Position numbers and translations under genes: made by a program
Notes under the pieces: generated by a model
Database searches by the model: none
What the model was told of the DNA's origin: nothing
What the model saw: only the letters and a program-made list of their open reading frames with translations
DNA from: CAZIXN01 sp039180415
Lineage (GTDB): Bacteria; Planctomycetota; Phycisphaerae; Phycisphaerales; Phycisphaeraceae
Reading direction: 5' to 3'
DNA length: 36,161 bases
Assembly (NCBI GenBank): GCA_039180415.1
Contig: JBCDDH010000034.1
Coordinates: 1 to 36,161 of the forward strand
Shown here: in pieces, positions 16,144 to 24,619 of the stretch
Layout: the number at the start of each line of letters is the position of its first letter
Numbering within the stretch: the stretch's first letter is position 1

Positions 16144-17606
16144 TCGTTGGGCTCCGCGTCGGCGTCGGCCTGCCCGGGCGGGTTGAGGAACATGTTGCGG
16201 CTCATCTGTTTCAGCACGAGGTCTTCGGCTTCTTGGAGCAGCGCTTGGGCGCGGGGGATCAGGGCTTCGGGCGTGAGTTGATCGACGGGGACGATCTGAC
16301 CGGATTCGGCTTCGTCGTAGAGCTTGGAGATCGCCTCGGCGATCCGCGTGCGGGCCTGGGTGTGGTAGGGGTTGGACGAGCGGAAGGGCACGTCGGGGGC
16401 CTGCTGAATGAACTTCCGCCCGGCGGGCTGGTCGGAAAAATACGGATCGGGTTCGTCGTAGAAGGGGGCGTCCCAGAGCGACTTGATGGGGGAGACGATG
16501 CTGTTGACTTTGTAAAGCTCCTCCGCGAGTTCTTCGCTGAGGTAGAGGAACTTGGCGACTTCCCAGGCGGTTTCGAAGTCTTCGGTGGCTTTGGGGATGG
16601 CGATCATGGTGCCGCCGCGGACGCTGGTGCGGCGGCCGCCGGGCTCCCACGCGGGGATGGGCATGAGCTTGACGCGGCCGCCGAGCTGCGGGAGGTCGAG
16701 CTTCCACACCCCGGCGAGCCAGTCGGGCATGAGCTGGGCGACGACCTTGCCTTCGAGCTTGAGCTGGTTTCCCGAGGCCGAGAAGTCGGGCGCGTCGATG
16801 CCGATGCGGGAGTCGCCCAGCGTCCAGGCGACGACGTGGGCGGCGACCTTGGCGTTGGCGTCGGAGGCGATGAGCGATTGCTCGTATTCGTCGAAGGTGC
16901 CGCCGCCCGCTTGGAGCATGAGCACCTCGATCTCGTCGATGCTGGTGTGCCAGAGGTTGATCAGGTAGCGGTCGATGCGGCCGTCGCCGTCGGTGTCGGT
17001 GATCAGGGGCGACATAACGCGGACGAAATCGTTCCAGGTCTCGATTTCGGATACGTCGATGCCGGCGGCTTCGACGAGGTCGGCGCGGTAGGCGAGCAGG
17101 ACGGGGTGGACGTCGTGGGGAAGGCCGAAGATCCGGCCACGCGAGGTCCACGGGCCGAACGAAGGCGTGTTGATCGCGTCCAGCAGGCCCTCCGCTTCGA
17201 GCCGATCGGTCAGGTCGGTGAAGCCGACGTCTTCGATCGGGCCGGAGACGTATTGGTTCATCGCGCCGCGTTCGATTTCGATCAGGTCGGCCAACGGCGT
17301 GCCGGACCAGAAGCCCGAAAGCGTACGCCGGGTGAGGGCGGCGCCGTCGATCACGAACACGTTGAGCTGGGTTTGGTCTTCGGGGTTTTCGCCCTCTTGC
17401 GCCTCGCGCATCAGGCGTTGGTAGAGCTCGCCGTGGGGCTTGGCGAAGGTCCAGAGCGTGAGGCCTTCGGGCTCGCGGATGGGCAGCAGCGCCACGGCCA
17501 CGGTCGAGCACACGGCGATGATGAGCACCAGCCAACCGCCGATCGAGAGCGTGTCGAGCGGGTTCCAGGCGTCGAGTTTGGGGTTATTCGGCGGGGGGGA
17601 CTTCAT
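16140..17606 (-). CDS. Membrane-anchored sugar-binding protein of the ABC importer
   Basis: A 488-residue extracellular solute-binding protein of the family 1 type. It is held by one N-terminal helix (about 22-42) that has a Cys inside the helix but no lipobox, so it probably stays as a signal anchor rather than a lipoprotein. The fold is shown by LTLWTFAKPHGELYQRL, GLPHDVHPVLLAYRADLVEAAGI, the ETWNDF segment and GGTMIAIPKATEDFETAWEVAKFL. DTDGDGRID (204-212) is an EF-hand-like or dockerin-like calcium loop, unusual within this family. The ATG at 17606 fits the anchor. The ligand is probably a polysaccharide fragment, by family. Confidence 0.87.
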   Translation of the reverse strand: MKSPPPNNPKLDAWNPLDTLSIGGWLVLIIAVCSTVAVALLPIREPEGLTLWTFAKPHGELYQRLMREAQEGENPEDQTQLNVFVIDGAALTRRTLSGFWSGTPLADLIEIERGAMNQYVSGPIEDVGFTDLTDRLEAEGLLDAINTPSFGPWTSRGRIFGLPHDVHPVLLAYRADLVEAAGIDVSEIETWNDFVRVMSPLITDTDGDGRIDRYLINLWHTSIDEIEVLMLQAGGGTFDEYEQSLIASDANAKVAAHVVAWTLGDSRIGIDAPDFSASGNQLKLEGKVVAQLMPDWLAGVWKLDLPQLGGRVKLMPIPAWEPGGRRTSVRGGTMIAIPKATEDFETAWEVAKFLYLSEELAEELYKVNSIVSPIKSLWDAPFYDEPDPYFSDQPAGRKFIQQAPDVPFRSSNPYHTQARTRIAEAISKLYDEAESGQIVPVDQLTPEALIPRAQALLQEAEDLVLKQMSRNMFLNPPGQADADAEPNE

Positions 17607-17658
17607 GCGGATTCGTCGCCGCGCGGAAGGCGAGCGGTGAAGAGAATCCGCAGCATAC

Positions 17659-17669
17659 CGAAAATTTCG
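17659..17669. promoter_or_regulatory. Small inverted repeat between symporter and ABC genes
   Basis: CGAAA-A-TTTCG at 17659-17669 is a perfect dyad around one base, in the 64-base gap between the symporter stop and the binding-protein start. Its sequence is not the same as the palindrome upstream of the symporter. It could be an operator or a minor hairpin, or chance. Confidence 0.2.
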
Positions 17670-17670
17670 C

Positions 17671-19173
17671 TCAGACCTTACCCCGACGTTCTTCGAGTTC
17701 TTGCCGGATCGCGGCGGACTTGCGCGGCGTCAGCGGGAACAGGTACAGCAGCACGCCGACCATCAGCAGCGCGACGGTGGGCACGACCAGGAACGCGACC
17801 CGCATGGTCTGGATGACCTCGTCGGGCTGGTTGTTTTCCAACTCGATGTCGAAGCCGGTCCAGTTGAGGATCGGGCCCTGCAGCGCGAACGCGGCGGTCA
17901 GACCCATCTTCAGCATCCACGAAAAAATCGCGGCGAACGCGCCCTCGCGCCGCTCGCCGGTTGCCAGTTCGTCGTGGTCTACGACATCGGCTTGCATCGA
18001 CGGGATCAGCAGCCAGACCGCGTTGAGTGCCATGCCGCGAGAGAGGTAGTAGATCATCATCCAGGCCGGCTCGCCGGGCACGTAGATGAACCACGACGAC
18101 GCGCTGCCGAAGGTGATCATCGCGATGGCGAGCCCGAGCGCCTTGTTCTTGCCGATCTTCTCGGAGATGAAGCTGAAGATCGGGATGCCCAGCAGGCCGG
18201 TGACGGTGGTGATCGTGGTGCCGATGCCCAGCCACTTCGCCGCTTCCTGCTTGTCGCCGTCGAGGACGTAGTAGGTCGAGAGGTAGTTGGCCATGCCGTC
18301 GACGACGAGGATGCCGAACATGTACATCGTGGCCAGCGCGGTGAGGATGACGAACGGGCCGTTGGAGAGCGTCTCCTTGATGCCGCGGAGGATCGGCACT
18401 TTCTTCTGTTTCTTCGCGAGATCGGCTTCGTAATAGCGCTCGCGCACGAAGATCGCCGGCATCAGCGCGCAGACGCACATGATCACGCCGAGGATGACGC
18501 TGATGATCCGCATGGCTCGCGGGGCGTCGGGTTCGTTCGTCACCGGGTCGGCGAAGACGGGCAGTTGCGTCGTCCACCACGCCCAGCCCAGCGTCAACCC
18601 GACCAGCGCCGCGGCGAACGAGCGGAAAGCGGTGACGCGCGTCCGTTCGTTGTAGTCCGGCGTCATCTCGAGGATGAGGCTCTGGTACGGCATGTTGTAG
18701 ACCGTGAAGCAGGTGTAGAAGAACACGCCCGCGATCACCAGCCAGACGAACCGCGCGGCGTTTGCCTGGTCCGCCGGGTCTTCGACAAAGCTCGCAAACC
18801 AACCCGCGTCGATCCAGACGTCGGGGATCCACCACAGCAGCGGAAACGTAAGGCCCGTGAGCAGCCCGCCGATCAGGAGGTACGGCCGACGCCGACCCCA
18901 ACGCGTGCGGGTGTTGTCCGAGATGCTGCCCATGATCGGGTCGGTGACCGCGTCCCAGAGGCGGTAAATCAGCAGGATCAAGCCGATCCACCCCGGGTTC
19001 ATCTTCAACTCCATGTTGTAGATGGGGAACACCAGCGTCAGGAACAGCCACGCCGCCCAGAGGTCCACGCCCGTGCCGGTGGCGTAGGCGATTTTTTGGC
19101 CGAACGGGACCTTGTCCTCGGGCTTGATGGTCGTGGTGGTGGGGTCGGCGACAGCGGGGGCGGTTTCAGACAT
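17671..19173 (-). CDS. GPH-family sugar:cation symporter (MFS)
   Basis: A twelve-helix inner-membrane symporter of 500 residues in the glycoside-pentoside-hexuronide family (MelB/XylP-like). The signature between helices 2 and 3 is clear: DAVTDPIMGSISDNTRTRWG, then RRRPYLL. FGQKIAYATGTGVDLWAAW begins helix 1. An ATG at 19227 would add 18 residues, but it would place the 14-bp palindrome at 19230 in its ribosome-binding region, so I choose the ATG at 19173. Directly downstream on the same strand is the ABC importer, so the two may form one sugar-uptake unit: one takes small products, the other oligosaccharides (inference). The likely regulator is not encoded in the window. Confidence 0.87.
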   Translation of the reverse strand: MSETAPAVADPTTTTIKPEDKVPFGQKIAYATGTGVDLWAAWLFLTLVFPIYNMELKMNPGWIGLILLIYRLWDAVTDPIMGSISDNTRTRWGRRRPYLLIGGLLTGLTFPLLWWIPDVWIDAGWFASFVEDPADQANAARFVWLVIAGVFFYTCFTVYNMPYQSLILEMTPDYNERTRVTAFRSFAAALVGLTLGWAWWTTQLPVFADPVTNEPDAPRAMRIISVILGVIMCVCALMPAIFVRERYYEADLAKKQKKVPILRGIKETLSNGPFVILTALATMYMFGILVVDGMANYLSTYYVLDGDKQEAAKWLGIGTTITTVTGLLGIPIFSFISEKIGKNKALGLAIAMITFGSASSWFIYVPGEPAWMMIYYLSRGMALNAVWLLIPSMQADVVDHDELATGERREGAFAAIFSWMLKMGLTAAFALQGPILNWTGFDIELENNQPDEVIQTMRVAFLVVPTVALLMVGVLLYLFPLTPRKSAAIRQELEERRGKV

Positions 19174-19229
19174 GGCCGTGCGGGGCGAAGGGGTGATCGG
19201 AAGCGGCGGCTCTCCGGCGGACGCCAAAT

Positions 19230-19243
19230 GTTTATCGATAAAC
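19230..19243. promoter_or_regulatory. Perfect 14-bp palindrome, candidate LacI-type operator
   Basis: GTTTATCGATAAAC is its own reverse complement, has a central CG, and sits 57 bases before the chosen symporter start in an otherwise GC-rich region. A central-CG, AT-armed palindrome in front of a sugar transporter is the usual form of LacI-family operators. No regulator gene is next to it. Confidence 0.5.
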
Positions 19244-19298
19244 CAAAGCTACCCGATCATCGCGCATTCCGCACTCCGGGGTCTTGGTTTCCGTAAGA

Positions 19299-19317
19299 AA
19301 CCCGGAAAAAACCGGGG
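19299..19317 (-). terminator. Possible terminator after the Wzt-like gene
   Basis: On the minus strand CCCGG-TTTTTT-CCGGG (19301-19316) forms a five-base-pair GC hairpin followed by TTTCTTAC, 21-40 bases after the Wzt-like stop codon. The stem is short, so it is a weak candidate. Confidence 0.35.
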
Positions 19318-19337
19318 AAAGCGACGCCGCGCCGCGG

Positions 19338-20225
19338 TCAATCCACCGGGACCACGGGGTCGAGGGGCGTCGCGCTCAGGTTCGCGGGGATCGGCGGGCT
19401 TTCCCCGGCGAACCGCGCGGCCCGGGCGCGGGCGTCGTAGAACGGGTCGTTACGCACCGCCTTGACGAACCGCCGGTACGTGGTGACGACCTCTTCGGTT
19501 TTTCCGCACGCCTGGACCCGGCCGGCTTCGATCCACATCGCGGCGTGGCCCTGGTCGGTGACCTGCCGGAGCCCATGCGTTGCCACGATGATCGCTCGGG
19601 CCTTGCCCAACATCGTCTGAAGCCGCTTGCGCGCCGCTTCGCGGAATTGTTCGTCGCCGGCGTTGATCACCTCGTCCATGATCAGCACCTCGGGCTCCAC
19701 GCTCGTGGCGATCGCGAAGCCCAGCCGTGCCCGCATCCCGGCCGAGTACGTCTTGATGGGCATGTCCAAAAACGGCCCGAGCTTCGTGAAGTCGTCGATC
19801 TCCGCGCGGCGTTCGGGGAAGGTCGCCCGGTCCACGCCCATCAGCGTCAACGCCATCTCGAGGTTGTCCTTGCCCGTTAGCTCCGGGTTGAAGCCCAGGC
19901 CCATCGACAGGAACGCGGTCACCTTGCCGGTGAAGCTCAGCGTGCCGGCGTCGGGCTCCAGCGTCTCGGCGAGCACGCGCAGCAGCGTCGTCTTGCCCGC
20001 GCCGTTACGTCCGATGATGAAGAACATCGATCCGTGCGGCACCTCAAACGACACGTCCCGAAGCGCCCAGAACGGCTGCCGCGGCTTGAGCCAACGCCCG
20101 GCGATCCCCCGGCCCGCCGCCTGCGGGTTGGCGACCCGGAAGCACACCCCCACGCCCTCGGCCCGCACCACCGGCGGGGGCGGCTTAGAGCTAGACGCGG
20201 CGTTAGGCGGAGGGGCCTGCGACAT
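19338..20225 (-). CDS. ABC-exporter ATPase for polysaccharide (Wzt/TagH type)
   Basis: The nucleotide-binding subunit of a surface-polysaccharide exporter, 295 residues. Walker A is GRNGAGKTT (72-80). The ABC signature is YSAGMRARL (160-168), the altered LSGGQ form usual in Wzt, TagH and KpsT. Walker B is VLIMDEVINAGD (180-191), and the H-loop is VATHG (His217). The first 20 residues are Pro/Ser-rich. The C-terminal tail after about 240 is short, so the carbohydrate-binding module that selects capped O-antigen in some Wzt proteins is missing. The ATG at 20225 shares one base with the permease TGA (TGATG). An upstream TTG at 20228 is less likely. Confidence 0.91.
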   Translation of the reverse strand: MSQAPPPNAASSSKPPPPVVRAEGVGVCFRVANPQAAGRGIAGRWLKPRQPFWALRDVSFEVPHGSMFFIIGRNGAGKTTLLRVLAETLEPDAGTLSFTGKVTAFLSMGLGFNPELTGKDNLEMALTLMGVDRATFPERRAEIDDFTKLGPFLDMPIKTYSAGMRARLGFAIATSVEPEVLIMDEVINAGDEQFREAARKRLQTMLGKARAIIVATHGLRQVTDQGHAAMWIEAGRVQACGKTEEVVTTYRRFVKAVRNDPFYDARARAARFAGESPPIPANLSATPLDPVVPVD

Positions 20226-21214
20226 CAATACATCCGAGACACGTTCCGAGACATCGTCGGTTGGAGCTTGATGAACCAGTAGCTCGTGGTCAGCAACACC
20301 GCCGCCATCGCGCCCACGTAGATCGCCACGGCCCCCGCCGACGGCAGCCCCCAGACCGCCGCCTCGACGACCACCTCTCCGGCCTCGTTCAGCACGGCCG
20401 GCGCCCGCTCGTATCCGCTAAACAGCAGCCCGCGGTAAGTCTCCATCAGCATCGCCATCGGGTTCGCGTACATCCACGGCCGGGCCCACGCCGGCACCAT
20501 CGGGATCAACGAATACAGGATCGGCGAGAAGAAAAACATCAGGCGCAGCAGGTACGGCAGCAGCTTCAGGAAGTCCAACGAGAACGCCGCGCCGATCGCA
20601 AACAGCGGCATGAAGGCCAAGACCACCAGCCCGTGCACCAGGACCCAGCCCGGCAGCAGCAGCCACGTCCAACTCGGCGTCACGCCGAACAGCACGCACG
20701 CCGTCATCAGCACGCCCAGCGCCACCGCGTACAGCCAGGCCTCGCTTAAGAAGCGGGCGAGCAGCAGCACCAGGTGCGGGAAGCGGACCTGCTCGAGGAT
20801 CGCGCGGTGCGACAGCCAGGTGTTGCCCGCCGCGCCCCAGCAAGCCATGTTCATCCGCCAGGGCACGATGCCCGCCAGCAGAAACGCCACCGTGGGCACC
20901 GTGTCCGCGCCGGCGTTGGTGCTCGCCCGGATCAGCGCGAACAGCACCGCGTAGCAGGCCGTGTCCAGCACCGGGTCGAGCATCCACCAGAGGTAGTACA
21001 GCCGGGACCGGCTCACGGTCAGCTTCAGCTGCGTCCGCGCCAACGAGAGCACCAGCGGCGTGTGTGCGACCAGCCAACGCAGGTGCGCGGCGTAGCCGGA
21101 AAGCCCGAGCTTCCCCTGCTGGCTCGACGCGCGCACCACCCGCACCTCCGGCTCGGAGGACGGCGTCGCCGCCGCGGGCGTCGGCGGGGCGGTGATGGAA
21201 GAACCCGTACGCAT
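20225..21214 (-). CDS. ABC-2-type polysaccharide export permease (Wzm/TagG type)
   Basis: The membrane subunit of the exporter, 329 residues. A Pro/Ala/Thr-rich cytoplasmic stretch of about 45 residues precedes a typical Wzm core with six helices: SRLYYLWWMLDPVLDTACYA, FLLAGIVPWRMNM, RFPHLVLLLARFLSEAWLYA, LLPYLLRLMFFFSPILYSL and the re-entrant ANPMAMLMETYRGLLFSG. The C terminus FIKLQPTMSRNVSRMY is short and basic. Its stop codon shares a base with the ATPase start, so subunits are probably made one-to-one. It diverges from the two-domain glycosyltransferase-like gene across 134 bases. Confidence 0.9.
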   Translation of the reverse strand: MRTGSSITAPPTPAAATPSSEPEVRVVRASSQQGKLGLSGYAAHLRWLVAHTPLVLSLARTQLKLTVSRSRLYYLWWMLDPVLDTACYAVLFALIRASTNAGADTVPTVAFLLAGIVPWRMNMACWGAAGNTWLSHRAILEQVRFPHLVLLLARFLSEAWLYAVALGVLMTACVLFGVTPSWTWLLLPGWVLVHGLVVLAFMPLFAIGAAFSLDFLKLLPYLLRLMFFFSPILYSLIPMVPAWARPWMYANPMAMLMETYRGLLFSGYERAPAVLNEAGEVVVEAAVWGLPSAGAVAIYVGAMAAVLLTTSYWFIKLQPTMSRNVSRMY

Positions 21215-21348
21215 GGTCGGCCGCGCGAGGCCCGGGGCGGCGTCACGCGGGCAAGTACTTTACGGTCCTCGGCTCGGCCTTGACGCCTCGGCGGACCCCC
21301 CGCCGGGCCGGTAAGCTCGGCCCGACCGAAAGCCCGGAGTCCGCCGAC

Positions 21349-23769
21349 ATGCCCGCCAGTTCGATTTCGCCGCTCGCCGGGCCCCGCTTCCACTACGTCA
21401 CCGCCGTCTGGGGCGAGCGTTTCGTCCAGCGCTTCCTCGACGTCGTGCTCCCGACCAACCTCAGCGACGGCAACCTCGCCGCGCTAGGCGATCGCATCGG
21501 CGACGTCTACCGGCTGTTCACCACGCCGCAAGACGCGCAGACCATCGTGCACCATCCGATCTACGCACGCCTGGCCGACCTGGTCGAGGTCCGTGTCGAT
21601 TCGATCGAGCCTTGGCTGCAGGGCGGCCTGGGCAAGTACCGCATCCTCGGCCGGGCGCACCACCTGGCGCTCGAGTCGGCGTTGAGCGAACAGGCCGCCG
21701 CGGTGTTCCTTTCGCCGGACGCGGTGTTCGCCGACGGCGCGTTCGCGCGGCTCCGGGCGCTGACGCTGCAGGGCAAGCGGCGCGTGCTGCTGGCCGGCGT
21801 GCGGGCCGAGGCGTCGGGCTGGCTGCGCGACATCCGGGGGCGCTGCCCGCAGCCGCCGGACCAGCCCTGGGTGATCACGCCGCGCGACGCGATGGCCGCC
21901 GCGCTGCGCCACGCCCACCCGTGGACGCGCTCGGTCCGCTGGGACGCGCCGCGCCTCAACTCGCACCCCAGCCACCTGTACTTCCCGATCGCCGACGCGG
22001 ACGACGACACGCGTTGGCGCGGCGCGGTTTGCCGGGCGTTCCACGCGCACCCGCTGCTGGTCTGGCCGCGCGAGGTTCGGGGCAAATTCCACCGCACCGT
22101 GGACGGCGACCTGTCCAACGCCGTGCCCGCCGAGCCGGACGAGATCCACCTGATCACCGACAGCGACGAGCTGGCCGCGGTCGAGCTCAGCGACGCCGAC
22201 GCCGTGTACATCCGCCCGGAGATCCCCAAAGAAGACCGCGAAGAGCGTGTCGCCGAGTGGTCCGCCCGGGCCGCCGACGCCGACCACTGGGACTACTTCA
22301 ACCGACCGATCCGCCTGCGCGGCGACGATCTGTCCGAGGAGCAGTGGGCCCCCGCGGAGCAACTCGCCGCCCGGGTCGCCGGGGCGGTGCGGGAACGCGC
22401 GGCCGAGATCGACGTGGCCGCGCCGCTCGTCTCCGGGCCCGCGCGTCACCGGCCTGCCGCCGTCGAGAAGCCGGCGACGCAGGCCCGCCTGCACTTCATC
22501 GTGCCGGTCTGGGGCGAGGCGTACATCGAGCGCTTCCTGCGCTGGGGCCTGCCGTCGTTTCTCGCGTCGGGCAATCTTCCCGCCGTCGCGGACCGCACGC
22601 ACAGCTTCGACATCGTCACCGACCGGGCCGACCTGCCGTTGTTCGAGCACCCCGCGATCGACCGGCTGCGGTCGCTGGTGCCTGTGCAAATCCGCACGCC
22701 CGCCGCGCACCTGAACCGCGCCGATCAGCCCGACGACTCGCTGGGCTACCTCAAGATGACGCGGTACTACAACGCCGCCGTTACCGCCCAGACCGACCCC
22801 GCCGTCGCCCATGTATTCCTCACGCCCGAGGGCGTCTTCTCCGACGGCTTGTTTACCGCGCTGCTTAAACGCCTCGACGCCGGCATCCGCGCGGTCGCGT
22901 TGCCGGGTTTCCGTGTGCTCGAAGAGACCGCCATCGACGCGCTGCTCGCCGAGCACCTGGGCGACGGCGGGCTCACGCTCGCCGCGTCGCCGAGGCAGCT
23001 GGTCCGTTGGGTGATGGAGCACCCGCACCCCATCACCGTCGCGCACGCTTGGGGCGAGGCCTGGGACCACGTCGGCCCGCGGCTGCACCCGCACTATTAC
23101 TGGCCGGTCGACGGCACGGGCTTCGTCGCGCACTGCCTGCACGTCCACCCGCTGTGCGTCTGGCCGAATCGGCCCGGCCAACCCGTGCCCCCCGGGCAGA
23201 CGCTCGACCACGAGTACCTCCAGCAGGCCGTGCCCTACGCCGCGATCCACCTGGTGACCGACACCGACGAGATGTGCGTCATCGACATCGCGCGCGACGG
23301 CCACCTCGACGATTCGTTCAGCGATCGACCCTACGGGGTGCGCGACGTCGCCGAATTCGCCGGCCTGTGGACCAACGGCTACCACCGCGGCTTCTTCGAA
23401 AGGCCCATCCGCGTACACACCGGCGCGCTCGGCCCGCATTGGCACGAAGTCGAAGCCGAAGCCAAGCACGCCGTCACCCAGGTGCTCCGTCAGATCGCCC
23501 GCGGCGTCGAGATGCCCTTCTACGCCAAGGCCCGCGCGACCGTGCTGCACGGCCCGTCGATCGTGATGTACGACTACTCCCGGCCGCGCTGGGTCCGGTT
23601 CGCCCTGAGCCTCGAACGTCGGCAGGCCTCCTTGCGCCGCCGCGTGAAAGAAGTCGGCTGGTGGAAGGTCTTCGCGATCCGCACCCGCGCCCGCCGTCTT
23701 GCTCGGCGGGCGATCGACCGCGTCACGCTCAGCCCCGAAGACCGCGGCCGCGGCCGCAAACCCGCCTGA
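21349..23769 (+). CDS. Two-domain glycosyltransferase-like protein (internal duplication)
   Basis: An 806-residue protein with two copies of the same unit, about 13-345 and 380-710. Shared phrases are FHYVTAVWGERFVQRFLDVV / LHFIVPVWGEAYIERFLRWG, a GNLAAL / GNLPAV loop, VFLSPDAVFADG / VFLTPEGVFSDG, FHAHPLLVWP / LHVHPLCVWP, IHLITDSDEL / IHLVTDTDEM, and FNRPIR / FFERPIR. The DSDE/DTDE pair could be a metal-binding DXD, which would suit a GT-A fold, but I cannot assign a CAZy family. The last 95 residues are basic and may bind the membrane. The ATG at 21349 fits the first unit; a TTG at 21280 would add a basic, non-conserved stretch. Position next to Wzm/Wzt points to glycan assembly. Confidence 0.6.
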   Translation: MPASSISPLAGPRFHYVTAVWGERFVQRFLDVVLPTNLSDGNLAALGDRIGDVYRLFTTPQDAQTIVHHPIYARLADLVEVRVDSIEPWLQGGLGKYRILGRAHHLALESALSEQAAAVFLSPDAVFADGAFARLRALTLQGKRRVLLAGVRAEASGWLRDIRGRCPQPPDQPWVITPRDAMAAALRHAHPWTRSVRWDAPRLNSHPSHLYFPIADADDDTRWRGAVCRAFHAHPLLVWPREVRGKFHRTVDGDLSNAVPAEPDEIHLITDSDELAAVELSDADAVYIRPEIPKEDREERVAEWSARAADADHWDYFNRPIRLRGDDLSEEQWAPAEQLAARVAGAVRERAAEIDVAAPLVSGPARHRPAAVEKPATQARLHFIVPVWGEAYIERFLRWGLPSFLASGNLPAVADRTHSFDIVTDRADLPLFEHPAIDRLRSLVPVQIRTPAAHLNRADQPDDSLGYLKMTRYYNAAVTAQTDPAVAHVFLTPEGVFSDGLFTALLKRLDAGIRAVALPGFRVLEETAIDALLAEHLGDGGLTLAASPRQLVRWVMEHPHPITVAHAWGEAWDHVGPRLHPHYYWPVDGTGFVAHCLHVHPLCVWPNRPGQPVPPGQTLDHEYLQQAVPYAAIHLVTDTDEMCVIDIARDGHLDDSFSDRPYGVRDVAEFAGLWTNGYHRGFFERPIRVHTGALGPHWHEVEAEAKHAVTQVLRQIARGVEMPFYAKARATVLHGPSIVMYDYSRPRWVRFALSLERRQASLRRRVKEVGWWKVFAIRTRARRLARRAIDRVTLSPEDRGRGRKPA

Positions 23770-23773
23770 ACGC

Positions 23774-24619
23774 TCACGCGAATCCCAACGCCCGGTCCAA
23801 CACGTCCCACGGCGCGAACGGACGTCCGCACGCCAGCGTCGTGTGCCGCGGCCGCTCCTCCGGCGGGATCCCTGCGTCGGCCGCCTTGGCCGGTACGACC
23901 AACCCCGGATCGGCCTCCACGCGCTGGGCGAGATGCAGCGCCGCTTCGTAGTACGAAAGGTCGTGCCGGCCCGAGACGTGGTGCACGCCCGGCCCCGCGT
24001 CGAGCAACGCGTCGATCACACTCGGCATCGGCACGGGCGCGAACCACAAGTCTGTGAACGCCTCGACCCGTTTGCCGTCACGCAGCGCGTCGCGCCAGTC
24101 CGCCAGCATCGCCGGTTCCCGCGGCAACACCTTCGTCGGCCGCACCACCACGCCGCCGGCGTCCAGCACCAAACGCTCGGCTTGGGCCTTGTGCTCGCCG
24201 TACACGGTCCGCGGACGAAGCGGCGCGGAGCACGCCACGCGCGGCGTCCCGCCGTCGAACACGAGGTTCGTCGAAACCAACACCGGCAAGCCGCCCGCCG
24301 CCGCCGCCCGCTCCGCCAAGACGCCGACCGCGTCGACGTTGACCGCCCGCGCCGCCGCAGGAGATTCCCGACAAGCCCGCAGCGACGTCACCGCCGCGAG
24401 CAGGTACACCCGACCCAACGGTTCGGGGAACGCGAAGCGTTCGCACGCCGCGCGGTCCCGCAGATCGAGGAACGCCGAGCCCGCGTTCGGCTCCACCCGT
24501 GCGGCCCGGCGGCGCGACGTGACCCACACCTCCGACGCGCGCGTTGCCGCGGCCGCCCGCAACGCCACGCCCAGCGACGCGTCGCCGCCGACGATCACCG
24601 ACGTCCTCGCGTCGCTCAC
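23774..24619 (-). CDS. RmlD-like NAD(P)-dependent sugar reductase/epimerase (extended SDR)
   Basis: A 281-residue short-chain dehydrogenase of the extended type, closest in look to dTDP-4-dehydrorhamnose reductase. The dinucleotide loop is VIVGGDASLG (about 6-15). LLAAVTSLRACRESP and VNVDAVGVLAERA match the family, the Ser of VLVSTNLVFDG and the YGEHKAQAE pair (Tyr, Lys) form the active site. The loop has GGDASLG in place of GxxGxxG. It starts with GTG at 24619, overlapping the GT2 stop (GTGA), and is the last gene of its run; it ends four bases from the convergent two-domain gene. It probably reduces or epimerises a nucleotide-linked deoxysugar used by the neighbouring GT2 enzyme. Confidence 0.78.
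   Translation of the reverse strand: MSDARTSVIVGGDASLGVALRAAAATRASEVWVTSRRRAARVEPNAGSAFLDLRDRAACERFAFPEPLGRVYLLAAVTSLRACRESPAAARAVNVDAVGVLAERAAAAGGLPVLVSTNLVFDGGTPRVACSAPLRPRTVYGEHKAQAERLVLDAGGVVVRPTKVLPREPAMLADWRDALRDGKRVEAFTDLWFAPVPMPSVIDALLDAGPGVHHVSGRHDLSYYEAALHLAQRVEADPGLVVPAKAADAGIPPEERPRHTTLACGRPFAPWDVLDRALGFA

Noticed and set aside
21280..21348. TTG start giving 23 extra residues to the two-domain glycosyltransferase-like protein
   Set aside because: The added part is basic, not repeated in the second unit, and the ATG at 21349 lies just before the conserved domain.
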